Below, in pieces: positions 1 through 7,487 of a stretch of DNA of 64,000 bases (positions within the stretch are counted from its first letter, which is position 1; the number at the start of each line of letters is the position of its first letter). A program made the translations under genes and the position numbers. The notes beneath the pieces were generated by a model that worked only from the letters and a program-made list of their open reading frames with translations, was not told the DNA's origin and searched no databases. The DNA is from UBA1858 sp964636225 (lineage in GTDB: Bacteria; Pseudomonadota; Gammaproteobacteria; UBA4575). The stretch is from the NCBI GenBank assembly GCA_964636225.1, contig CAZWQM010000005.1:58107-122106 (forward strand), in the 5' to 3' direction.

Positions 1-869
1 TGCTTAATGGTTTTTGCCTGCGCCAATTTTAGTGCAATCGCCATCATTTTCTGCTGACCACGTGAACTGGTCTTTGCAAAAAGCTTTCCATTCCAGCTGA
101 TTTTAAGATCGCCCCGATGGGGACCGACTTGTGTAAATAATGACAGATCATCTGACCTTAGCTCGTTATCCAGCGCTACTTTAAGCCCAAGTCTTGAATC
201 CCAACCTGGCGTATATTCCAATCTAATGCTTTGTGTAAAACCAAAAAGGGTTAATATTTCATTCACTCGGGGTACGATTTCTAGACAATAATTCGATATT
301 TGCTTGGAAATCGCTTCCCCATGGTCGGCCAGAGTGTGATGCCAATGTTTTGCTTGAGAAATATTACGAGTTTTCAAACAGAAATTTCTCTGCTTGACCG
401 CCTTTGAATATTCACTCCACATTTTGGAAAACCCTTGTTCCACGTGGAACACACCCCAATTAAGAAACTTACGTCGTTCTGACGGACCAGAAGTAACGAG
501 CAAATAGGATTCCGGGTGAATATCAAGTACTGGCAGGCTTTTTGCGAGCTCGGACCAGCCTGAAGTCGTCTCACGGTTTAAGCGCAGTTCTTTCTCTGAA
601 GAAGAGGATATACGCACGCCTAATTGGGAAGTGTTTCCTAGATTAACGACTTCTCCATACAGGGTCAGCATTGAGGCATCATGGTGGGTGACATTTACTA
701 ATGAGCTGGTACGAAAACTTTTACCGCAGCTGAGTACGTGGATTCCTTCCAGTATGCTGGTTTTGCCAGCACCATTTTCCCCGAATAGAACATTAATTCC
801 ATGCGAAAACGAAATTTCACATTGTTTGAATGAACGCAGCCCCTCTGCCTGCAATTTTTGCAACCACAT
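1..869 (-). CDS. recF: DNA replication and repair protein RecF (partial, C-terminus beyond the left edge)
   Basis: RecF is an SMC-like ATPase that binds gapped DNA and loads RecA through RecFOR. The minus-strand frame starts at an ATG at 869 (MWLQKLQAEG) and stays open to the window edge, giving about 289 of the usual 360 or so residues. I see a Walker A GENGAGKTS at residues 30-38 and the ABC-type signature SRGQQKMMAIALKLAQA near residue 275. It lies directly downstream of dnaN in the classic dnaA-dnaN-recF order, 13 bases after the dnaN stop. A perfect parS-like palindrome lies inside the coding sequence (436-451) and encodes the residues VFHVEQ. No frameshift is seen in the visible part. 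Confidence 0.95.
   Translation of the reverse strand, partial: MWLQKLQAEGLRSFKQCEISFSHGINVLFGENGAGKTSILEGIHVLSCGKSFRTSSLVNVTHHDASMLTLYGEVVNLGNTSQLGVRISSSSEKELRLNRETTSGWSELAKSLPVLDIHPESYLLVTSGPSERRKFLNWGVFHVEQGFSKMWSEYSKAVKQRNFCLKTRNISQAKHWHHTLADHGEAISKQISNYCLEIVPRVNEILTLFGFTQSIRLEYTPGWDSRLGLKVALDNELRSDDLSLFTQVGPHRGDLKISWNGKLFAKTSSRGQQKMMAIALKLAQAKTIK
436..451. promoter_or_regulatory. parS: parS centromere site (ParB binding)
   Basis: The 16-base perfect palindrome TGTTCCACGTGGAACA matches the conserved chromosomal parS consensus (TGTTNCACGTGAAACA class; this exact form is known from pseudomonads). It lies inside recF, near the origin, and parA and parB are present at 10047-11739. ParB is expected to load here as a CTP-dependent clamp and, with ParA, to move the origin region. 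It is the only full match I found by eye. Confidence 0.85.
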
Positions 870-882
870 CTTAGCGATAGGA

Positions 883-1977
883 TTACAGCCGCATAGGCAT
901 CACGACATATTTTCGGTTTTCAATTTCAGGTGAAATAATAAGAAGACTGCTGTTTGTATCCTGAAGATAAAAATGTACTTCATTTGAATGGATAGTATTT
1001 AGCACATCTACCAGATAGCTGACATTGAAGCCTATTTCGAGATCCGGACCGCTGTAAGAAATATCCAGTTCTTCTTCTGCCTCTTCTTGTTCTGGATTAT
1101 GTGCTTGAATTTTAAGTATATTTTCAGAGAAACCTAGCCGTACACCACGATACTTTTCATTACTGAGAATAGATACACGCATTAAACATGCACGCAGTAT
1201 TTCACGTTCAATGCTGGCGATATATTGATGTCCCTCAGGAATCACACGTTGATAATCGGGGAATTTTCCATCAATTAGTTTTGTAACAAAACGTATGTCT
1301 CCAAAAGTTGCTTGTAAGTGGTTTTGACTAAAAGCCAGCTCCACCCGACTGCTGGCAGCCGATAATATTCGCATAAATTCCTGCACTGCCTTTTTGGGTA
1401 CAATCACCTGCCGGTCTTCTGCAGAATCTTCCAAAGGAGTGTCAGCGATAGAAAGACGATGTCCGTCCGTAGCAACTGCGCGCAAATGTCCTCCCTCTGA
1501 TTCCATCATTAATCCATTCAGATAGTAACGAACATCCTGTTGCGCCATTGCAAAAGAAGTATCTTCGATTAAGGAATGTAATTGATCTTTATCGATCGAA
1601 ATGGTTTGGTCGACAGCAATTTCATCCACTAGGGGAAATTCACTGGCAGCGAGCGTTGCAAGTGAAAATCGGCTTTTAGCTGATTTGATTTCAACTTTTT
1701 CACCCGAACAGGAAAAGTGAATATCATTGCCTTCGGGCAAAGACTTACAAATATCCAGTAATTTTCGTCCGGGTACAGTAATGGGATCACCGTCTGGTTC
1801 TATATCAATAGTGGCTGAAACTTCCAGCTCCAGGTCGGTCGCAGTAATGACTAACCTTCCATTGACATTTCTGAGCAGAAAGTTGGAAAGAATTGGCATG
1901 GTTTGTCTACGTTCAACTGCACCAATTATCAGCTGGACAGGTTTGAGTAATTCTTCTCTTTGAATATTGAACTTCAT
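883..1977 (-). CDS. dnaN: DNA polymerase III beta subunit (sliding clamp)
   Basis: DnaN forms the ring-shaped dimer that tethers DNA polymerase III to the template. The 364-residue product is of normal family length and starts MKFNIQREELLKPVQLIIGA, with the usual C-terminal end VVMPMRL. The three-fold clamp architecture is inferred from family membership, because the sequence is conserved throughout. The gene lies between dnaA (upstream, across a 214-base AT-rich gap) and recF (13 bases downstream), so recF is probably co-transcribed with it. A strong start is supported by the conserved N-terminus; nothing looks broken. Confidence 0.97.
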   Translation of the reverse strand: MKFNIQREELLKPVQLIIGAVERRQTMPILSNFLLRNVNGRLVITATDLELEVSATIDIEPDGDPITVPGRKLLDICKSLPEGNDIHFSCSGEKVEIKSAKSRFSLATLAASEFPLVDEIAVDQTISIDKDQLHSLIEDTSFAMAQQDVRYYLNGLMMESEGGHLRAVATDGHRLSIADTPLEDSAEDRQVIVPKKAVQEFMRILSAASSRVELAFSQNHLQATFGDIRFVTKLIDGKFPDYQRVIPEGHQYIASIEREILRACLMRVSILSNEKYRGVRLGFSENILKIQAHNPEQEEAEEELDISYSGPDLEIGFNVSYLVDVLNTIHSNEVHFYLQDTNSSLLIISPEIENRKYVVMPMRL

Positions 1978-2191
1978 TTCTTTTAATAATATTTTTTTAA
2001 TTTAAAACATTGTTATTATTAGCTAGATACTTTTCTGTGGATATCGATAAATAATATATAATATTCAGTAGGTTAAATATATAACAAGCTGTTGATAACT
2101 TATTTGTAAGAGACAACACCTTAGTATTCTTTTTCGTCGGACCTGTCAGGTTAAAGTTAACCAAATTATATAAACAGGTTTTCCACAAGTT
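1978..2191. other. oriC: Candidate chromosomal replication origin (AT-rich dnaN-dnaA gap)
   Basis: This gap is visibly AT-rich, with runs such as ATAAATAATATATAATATTC, and holds several DnaA-box-like nonamers. TTTTCCACA at 2179-2187 (plus) fits TTWTNCACA. ATATCCACA at 2036-2044 (minus) is one base off TTATCCACA. TTATCAACA at 2090-2098 (minus) is also one base off. In gammaproteobacteria with this gene order the origin lies on one side of dnaA or the other. The dnaA-rpmH gap shows no comparable boxes, so this side is favoured. This is inference; a cumulative GC-skew plot would decide it. Confidence 0.5.
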
Positions 2192-3529
2192 TTAGTTACT
2201 TAGTATACGTAATAGATTTACATATTCGTCATTTATTTTAACGTCACTTTGCCTCAATTCCTTGGTTTTTCTACACGCATGTAGCACTGTTGTATGATCC
2301 CGGCCACCAAAGGCATCACCTATTTCTGGCAGACTGTGATTAGTCACTTCTTTTGCTAACGCCATGGCAATTTGTCTTGGGCGCGTGATTGAGCGCGTGC
2401 GGCGAGAGGAGTTTAAGTCCGAAATGCGTATTTTGTAATACTCGGCGACCGTTTTCTGAATATTTTCGATCGTGACCAGCTTTTCCTGCAAAGTAATCAA
2501 GTCGTGCAGAGCTTCCTTGGCAAAGTCTAAAGTGATGGGCTTGCCTTTAAACTGTGAATTGGCGAGGACACGGCGCAAAGCACCTTCGAGTTCTCGAATG
2601 TTTGAACGAATCCGTTTGGCAATGAAAAAGGCGACATCATGAGGGAGATTCACATTTACCGCTTCAGCCTTACTTTGCATAATGGCTACCCGGGTTTCCA
2701 GTTCAGGTGGTTCAATGGCTTGTGACAGACCCCAGCCAAAACGAGATTTAAGTCTTTCTTCCAGACCATCCAGCTCTTTGGGGTAACGGTCACAAGTCAT
2801 AATGATTTGCTGCTGGCCTTCCATAAGTGCATTAAATGTGTGAAAAAACTCTTCTTGTGAGCGCTCCTTGCCTGCGAAAAATTGGATATCATCTATTAAA
2901 AGAGCGTTAACTGAACGATAATGTCGCTTAAATTCGTCGATCGCGTTATGTTGCAAGGCTTTAACCATATCTTGCACAAAACGCTCGGAGTGAAGATACA
3001 CAACTTTGGCCTCGGGATTCAGCGCCAGTATCTGATTACCGATGGCATGCATTAAGTGTGTTTTACCCAGACCTACGCCGCCATACAGTAAAAGCGGGTT
3101 ATAGGCTTTTCCTGAATTATTAGCGACTTGAACGGAAGCTGCCTTTGCCAGTTCATTGGATTTACCCTCAACGAAACTATCAAAAGTAAAGTCACGATTC
3201 AGATTATGAGTATAGGCTCGATTAGTGGATGCAGCCGGGGGTTGCGGCGACATCGGGGTTGCCACGCTAGATGGGGGAATTTGTCGACTACCTACACTAA
3301 TCGATACCTGATTAAGACCTGCCTCTTTACCAATCGACTGGACCAGCTGACGAATTCGTTCCAAGTAGTGGTCGTTGACCCAATCCAGCACAAATCGATT
3401 GGGAGCTAGTAATGTCAGCATTTGATTATGTTGCTCGGCCTGTAAAGGTCGAATCCAGGTATTAAGTAACTGTTCTGTGAGCTCGGACTCGAGCTGGCGG
3501 ACACATAAATTCCAAACAGGACTAGACAT
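2192..3529 (-). CDS. dnaA: Chromosomal replication initiator DnaA
   Basis: DnaA is the AAA+ ATPase that binds DnaA boxes at oriC, melts the DNA and recruits the DnaB helicase. At 445 residues it has normal length. Visible parts are the N-terminal interaction domain (about 1-80), a Pro/Ser-rich linker (about 85-105), Walker A GGVGLGKTH at about 150-158, Walker B ALLIDDIQFF, and the domain IV DNA-binding signature GGRDHTTVLH at about 408-417. It reads leftwards into dnaN and is divergent from rpmH. A sigma-70-like promoter on the minus strand lies just upstream. Confidence 0.98.
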   Translation of the reverse strand: MSSPVWNLCVRQLESELTEQLLNTWIRPLQAEQHNQMLTLLAPNRFVLDWVNDHYLERIRQLVQSIGKEAGLNQVSISVGSRQIPPSSVATPMSPQPPAASTNRAYTHNLNRDFTFDSFVEGKSNELAKAASVQVANNSGKAYNPLLLYGGVGLGKTHLMHAIGNQILALNPEAKVVYLHSERFVQDMVKALQHNAIDEFKRHYRSVNALLIDDIQFFAGKERSQEEFFHTFNALMEGQQQIIMTCDRYPKELDGLEERLKSRFGWGLSQAIEPPELETRVAIMQSKAEAVNVNLPHDVAFFIAKRIRSNIRELEGALRRVLANSQFKGKPITLDFAKEALHDLITLQEKLVTIENIQKTVAEYYKIRISDLNSSRRTRSITRPRQIAMALAKEVTNHSLPEIGDAFGGRDHTTVLHACRKTKELRQSDVKINDEYVNLLRILSN

Positions 3530-3561
3530 TAGGCTTTCGGTTCGTTGAGTAGAAGTTGAGG

Positions 3562-3589
3562 ATTAAATTATTCGGCAGACCATAGTCAA
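3562..3589 (-). promoter_or_regulatory. Putative sigma-70 promoter of dnaA
   Basis: On the minus strand, TTGACT (plus coordinates 3584-3589) is followed after 16 bases by TTTAAT (3562-3567), which is 5/6 matches for each box. Transcription would begin near 3555, giving a leader of about 25 bases before the dnaA ATG at 3529. Seen by eye only. Confidence 0.45.
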
Positions 3590-3634
3590 AATATTATAAT
3601 ATCCGACCCTAGGACTGAAACAGCATTATAATCG

Positions 3635-3663
3635 TTGACAAAGCGGCATCTGGCAATTAATGT
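3635..3663 (+). promoter_or_regulatory. Putative sigma-70 promoter of the rpmH-rnpA-yidD-yidC operon
   Basis: A perfect -35 box TTGACA (3635-3640) is followed after 17 bases by the weaker -10 TAATGT (3658-3663). It lies 45 bases upstream of the rpmH GTG start, in the divergent dnaA-rpmH region. Confidence 0.45.
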
Positions 3664-3707
3664 TTCCGCCCCCTAACATATACAACCATCGAAACTAGGT
3701 ATTTGCT

Positions 3708-3842
3708 GTGAAAAGGACGTTTCAACCAAGTAATTTACGCCGTGCACGTACGCATGGGTTTAGAGCACGCATGAAAACACGTGGTGGACGTGCGGTTATT
3801 CGAGCGCGACGCGCACGTGGTAGAGCCCGTCTTTGTCCATAA
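3708..3842 (+). CDS. rpmH: 50S ribosomal protein L34
   Basis: L34 is a small basic protein of the large ribosomal subunit. Translation from a GTG at 3708 gives 44 residues beginning MKRTFQPSNLRRARTHGFRA, which is the diagnostic L34 N-terminus. Several positions that are usually lysine are arginine here (RGGRAVIRARRARGRARL), and the C-terminus ends LCP rather than the common LSV/LTV. It is too short to stand out in a size-filtered ORF list. It is followed 3 bases later by rnpA, the near-universal bacterial pairing. Confidence 0.95.
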   Translation: MKRTFQPSNLRRARTHGFRARMKTRGGRAVIRARRARGRARLCP

Positions 3843-3845
3843 CAG

Positions 3846-4211
3846 TTGTGTAGTAAGCCCGCATCTAATCGATTTACCAAGCAGGATCGGCTGTTATCTT
3901 CCAATGAATTTGAAGCCGTATTTGACAAACCTGTCAAGTCTGCAGATTCCGCCTATACAATTCTTGCTCGAGCCAATCAATTACCGGGCCCCAGACTGGG
4001 TGTTATTGTTAGCAAAAAAAATGTTCCAGGGGCCGTTGGCAGAAATCGATTAAAGCGTATTGTTCGAGAAAGTTTTCGTACCCATAAAAATATTATTGGC
4101 CCCTTTGACGTAATAGTAATATGTAAGAAAAATAGTGCGAATATTATTAATTCGTCTCTTTTGAAAAAACTGCAAAGGCACTGGAAATTTTTAAATACAC
4201 ATGCTGAATAA
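3846..4211 (+). CDS. rnpA: Ribonuclease P protein component
   Basis: RnpA is the protein cofactor of RNase P, which trims the 5' leader from tRNA precursors. The 121-residue product uses a TTG start 3 bases after the rpmH stop. It shows the conserved block GRNRLKRIVRESFR (about residues 65-78), containing the RNR motif, and the FDVIVICKK segment near the C-terminus. The last 11 bases overlap yidD, which suggests translational coupling. Length and motifs are normal. Confidence 0.96.
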   Translation: MCSKPASNRFTKQDRLLSSNEFEAVFDKPVKSADSAYTILARANQLPGPRLGVIVSKKNVPGAVGRNRLKRIVRESFRTHKNIIGPFDVIVICKKNSANIINSSLLKKLQRHWKFLNTHAE

Positions 4212-4434
4212 AATTTTCATAGGAATAATTCGATTCTATCAGCTGTGTATCAGCCCAATGTTAGGTCCGCGCTGTCGATTTACACCCACCTGTTCTCAAT
4301 ATGCAGTCGAAGCGATTCAGACTTATGGCGTACTTAAAGGCATGTATCTGGGCATTCGAAGAATTTCTAAGTGTCATCCTTTCCATGCAGGTGGATACGA
4401 CCCCGTGCCGGAAAAACTCATGGATAAAAGCTAA
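4201..4434 (+). CDS. yidD: Membrane protein insertion efficiency factor YidD
   Basis: YidD is a small membrane-associated protein that assists YidC-dependent membrane insertion. The 77-residue sequence has the family core YQLCISPMLGPRCRFTPTCS with its conserved cysteines, then the KCHPFHAGGYDPVP block. It overlaps rnpA by 11 bases and its stop codon shares one base with the yidC ATG, the standard compact arrangement. Confidence 0.96.
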   Translation: MLNKIFIGIIRFYQLCISPMLGPRCRFTPTCSQYAVEAIQTYGVLKGMYLGIRRISKCHPFHAGGYDPVPEKLMDKS

Positions 4435-6101
4435 TGGATAATCAACGTTTTTTCTTATACATCTCGCTGTTACTGGTTTCCTATATATTATGGAGTAACT
4501 GGTCAGGTGAAAATGCACCTGTGGTTGAACAGCAGGTAGAAGAGCAACGTGCGGATAATTCCAACATCGGTAATAAAAATGATGTACCTGAGTCCGCAGC
4601 GCAGACACGTGCGCCGGCAAATCTCACTTCCGCACCAATCAATAATGACACCCGTGTAGAAAATGAATATGTGGTGGTTGAAACTGATATATTTAGTCTA
4701 CATATAAATACACGTGGTGCAGATATACATGAAGCGGAACTTAAAACTTATCCTGTTGATATTAAGCATAAAGACCAACCACTGGTATTGCTCGAGGATG
4801 ACGGTAAAATCTACATAGCTCAGTCAGGCTTATTACATGATCGAATTGGCGATGTGGATGTCAGTACACTGGCGCCAAATCATCATGATATCTATAGTGC
4901 TGAGAACAATAAGTACGTGCTGATGCCCGGGCAGGATGATCTTGTTGTACCTTTTCAGTGGCAAAGCGCTAACGGTGTCACTGTCACAAAAACCTATCAC
5001 TTCAAGCGCAGCAAGTTTCTGGTTGAAGTCGATTACAAAATTTCAAATCAAGGTCAGCAGGAATGGGTTGGTCGACAGTATCGTCAACTGCGACATGGTT
5101 ATGTTAGTGGACAAAAAAGTTTTCTGCGTTTGCCGACTTATACCGGGGGCGCCTATTATGATACCAAGTATGAAAAAATATCCTTTGATGATATGGCAGA
5201 GGAACCCCTGGCAAAAGAAGTTACAGGTGGTTGGGCAGCCATGTTGCAACATTATTTCTTCTCTGCATGGCTAGCGGAAGAATTTGAAACAAACTATTAC
5301 TATACGAATGTAGTGAAAAACGCAGTGGGAAATGATTACATTATAGGTCTGCGTTCAGAACCAATAAAAATCGCACCAGGTGAAACGGCAGAATTTAAAA
5401 GTCGTTTATACATGGGGCCAAAATTACAGAAGAGAATCGAGAAAATACAGCCTGGGCTGGAGTTGACAACAGATTATGGAATGTTGACCCCATTAAGTAA
5501 GCCATTATTCTGGTTGCTGGATTTCATTCATGGCTACGTAAAAAACTGGGGTTGGTCAATTATTCTGCTGACATTATTGATTAAGCTGGCATTTTTCCGC
5601 CTGTCTGCATCAAGCTATAAATCAATGGCAAGAATGCGCAAGGTCCAGCCTAAAATGGTGGCTCTGCGTGAGCGATATGCTGACGACAAACAAAAATTAA
5701 ACACGGCTATGTGGGATCTTTACAAGAAGGAAAAAATTAATCCTCTTGGTGGCTGTTTACCGATCCTGATACAAATGCCGGTATTCCTGGCGTTGTACTG
5801 GGTACTAATAGAAAGTGTAGAGATGCGCCACGCACCATTTATGTTCTGGATACACGATCTATCATCCAAAGACCCATTATTTATTCTGCCAGTGCTGATG
5901 GGGATCTCTATGTTTATTCAGTTTAAACTGAACCCAAAACCACCCGATCCCATGCAGGAAAAAATATTCATGATCATGCCAGTGTTTATGTCGGGCTTTA
6001 TGGCGTTTTTCCCCGCCGGACTGGTTTTATACTGGTTCGTGAATAATTTACTTTCCATCGGTCAGCAGTGGTACATTACGCGTAAATATGCTGACGCATA
6101 A
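4434..6101 (+). CDS. yidC: Membrane protein insertase YidC
   Basis: YidC inserts and folds inner-membrane proteins, alone or with SecYEG; the Fo subunits encoded nearby are known YidC clients. The 555-residue protein has an N-terminal transmembrane anchor (about residues 5-22, MDNQRFFLYISLLLVSYILW), a large periplasmic beta-domain (about 55-340) typical of gram-negative YidC, and the C-terminal insertase domain (about 350-545) with several hydrophobic segments, for example PLGGCLPILIQMPVFLALYW. It is coupled to yidD (stop/start overlap) and is followed 2 bases later by mnmE. Confidence 0.97.
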   Translation: MDNQRFFLYISLLLVSYILWSNWSGENAPVVEQQVEEQRADNSNIGNKNDVPESAAQTRAPANLTSAPINNDTRVENEYVVVETDIFSLHINTRGADIHEAELKTYPVDIKHKDQPLVLLEDDGKIYIAQSGLLHDRIGDVDVSTLAPNHHDIYSAENNKYVLMPGQDDLVVPFQWQSANGVTVTKTYHFKRSKFLVEVDYKISNQGQQEWVGRQYRQLRHGYVSGQKSFLRLPTYTGGAYYDTKYEKISFDDMAEEPLAKEVTGGWAAMLQHYFFSAWLAEEFETNYYYTNVVKNAVGNDYIIGLRSEPIKIAPGETAEFKSRLYMGPKLQKRIEKIQPGLELTTDYGMLTPLSKPLFWLLDFIHGYVKNWGWSIILLTLLIKLAFFRLSASSYKSMARMRKVQPKMVALRERYADDKQKLNTAMWDLYKKEKINPLGGCLPILIQMPVFLALYWVLIESVEMRHAPFMFWIHDLSSKDPLFILPVLMGISMFIQFKLNPKPPDPMQEKIFMIMPVFMSGFMAFFPAGLVLYWFVNNLLSIGQQWYITRKYADA

Positions 6102-6103
6102 CG

Positions 6104-7429
6104 GTGTCAACAACTGAAACTATTTGTGCGCTGGCAACTCCAAATGGGAATGCCAGCGTCGCAGTCATCCGCATCTCTGGCCCAGACGCGCACAAAGTTG
6201 CAAACCAACTTACGCATATAACGTTAAAGCCGCGCTATGCTCATTTTTCAGTATTTTATAACCTGCAAAATGAAGCGCTTGATCAGGGCCTGGTTATTTA
6301 TTTTAAGGGACCCAACTCGTTTACCGGCGAAGATGTAGTTGAACTTCACCCGCATGGTAATCCATATGTCTGTCAGCAAATAATTCACTGCCTAAATAAA
6401 CTGGGCATAAGGTTGGCTTTGCCAGGGGAGTTCAGTGAACGCGCCTTTCTTAATGGAAAACTGGACCTGACTCAACTTGAAGCTATTGCCGATCTTATTA
6501 CCAGCGGTTCAGAACAGGCTGCAAAATCAGCTGTACAATCCATGCAAGGAAAATTTTCGCAGCAGATACAAATAATTCTGGATCAACTCATTCAAATAAG
6601 AACTCACATAGAGGCGTCACTGGATTTTTCAGAAGAGGATATAGAAACAGAAACCCGAGACAGCGTAAGCAGTAAACTGTCCTCTTTAATGTTGCAGCTT
6701 AGAAAAGTATTTGAGCTGGCAGAAAAGGGCGCACAACTGCAGAAAGGTTTTAGCGTGGTTTTAATGGGCCGACCCAATGTTGGCAAGTCTTCACTATTTA
6801 ATATGCTATGTGCACAAGATCGCGCAATAGTAACGAATATTCCTGGCACGACGCGGGATATTATCTCCATTGATATGCAGTTAAACGGTGTGTCTATACG
6901 CTTATTAGATACTGCCGGCATTCGAGATGATGCCGGACAAGTGGAAAAAGAGGGTATTCAGCGTGCACAATCCGCGATAGAAACTTCCGATGCCGTTATT
7001 CATGTCATCGACGGAACCGAGTTATCCTCTAAAGTAGAAGACTTCAAGCGACAAGCGAATGAAATTACCGTTATTAATAAATGCGATCTGTTGCCCGAAG
7101 GATTTAAAGTGCCAGCGGGCACCTTATTAATATCCGCAAAAACAGGGCAGGGATTGGAAAGCTTAACGGAAAAAATTCAACACCTATTACATATACAACC
7201 ACAGGATGTTGAAGCGCCATTTTCAGCCAGAGTGCGACATTTGGATGCACTTTCTCGGTGTCATGTACATCTTGATTTGGCTCACAAGCAAATTATTGAT
7301 ACACATCCACTAGAGCTGGCGGCGGAAGAATTACGCGTGTCACAACAGATATTGGGTGAAATAACAGGCGAATTTACTCCGGATGACTTGCTGGATTATG
7401 TATTCCGCGAATTTTGTATCGGCAAGTAA
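6104..7429 (+). CDS. mnmE: tRNA uridine-5-carboxymethylaminomethyl(34) synthesis GTPase MnmE
   Basis: MnmE works with MnmG to modify the wobble uridine of several tRNAs, using methylene-tetrahydrofolate and GTP. The GTG start gives 441 residues. An N-terminal folate-binding domain (about 1-118) is followed by a helical domain holding an inserted GTPase domain. That domain has G1 GRPNVGKSS at about 221-229, DTAG near 268 and NKCD near 325. The protein ends in FCIGK, whose cysteine is conserved and needed for modification. Its partner mnmG follows 58 bases downstream. Confidence 0.97.
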   Translation: MSTTETICALATPNGNASVAVIRISGPDAHKVANQLTHITLKPRYAHFSVFYNLQNEALDQGLVIYFKGPNSFTGEDVVELHPHGNPYVCQQIIHCLNKLGIRLALPGEFSERAFLNGKLDLTQLEAIADLITSGSEQAAKSAVQSMQGKFSQQIQIILDQLIQIRTHIEASLDFSEEDIETETRDSVSSKLSSLMLQLRKVFELAEKGAQLQKGFSVVLMGRPNVGKSSLFNMLCAQDRAIVTNIPGTTRDIISIDMQLNGVSIRLLDTAGIRDDAGQVEKEGIQRAQSAIETSDAVIHVIDGTELSSKVEDFKRQANEITVINKCDLLPEGFKVPAGTLLISAKTGQGLESLTEKIQHLLHIQPQDVEAPFSARVRHLDALSRCHVHLDLAHKQIIDTHPLELAAEELRVSQQILGEITGEFTPDDLLDYVFREFCIGK

Positions 7430-7487
7430 GCAGCAGTGCGGTATCATTTCTGATCAGATATAAATTAATTTTAGTTAAATCAAAACA

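Noticed and set aside
1997..2188. 63-residue minus-strand frame between dnaN and dnaA
   Set aside because: Low-complexity Asn/Leu/Tyr-rich translation of AT-rich DNA with no family resemblance; the stretch is better read as origin DNA.
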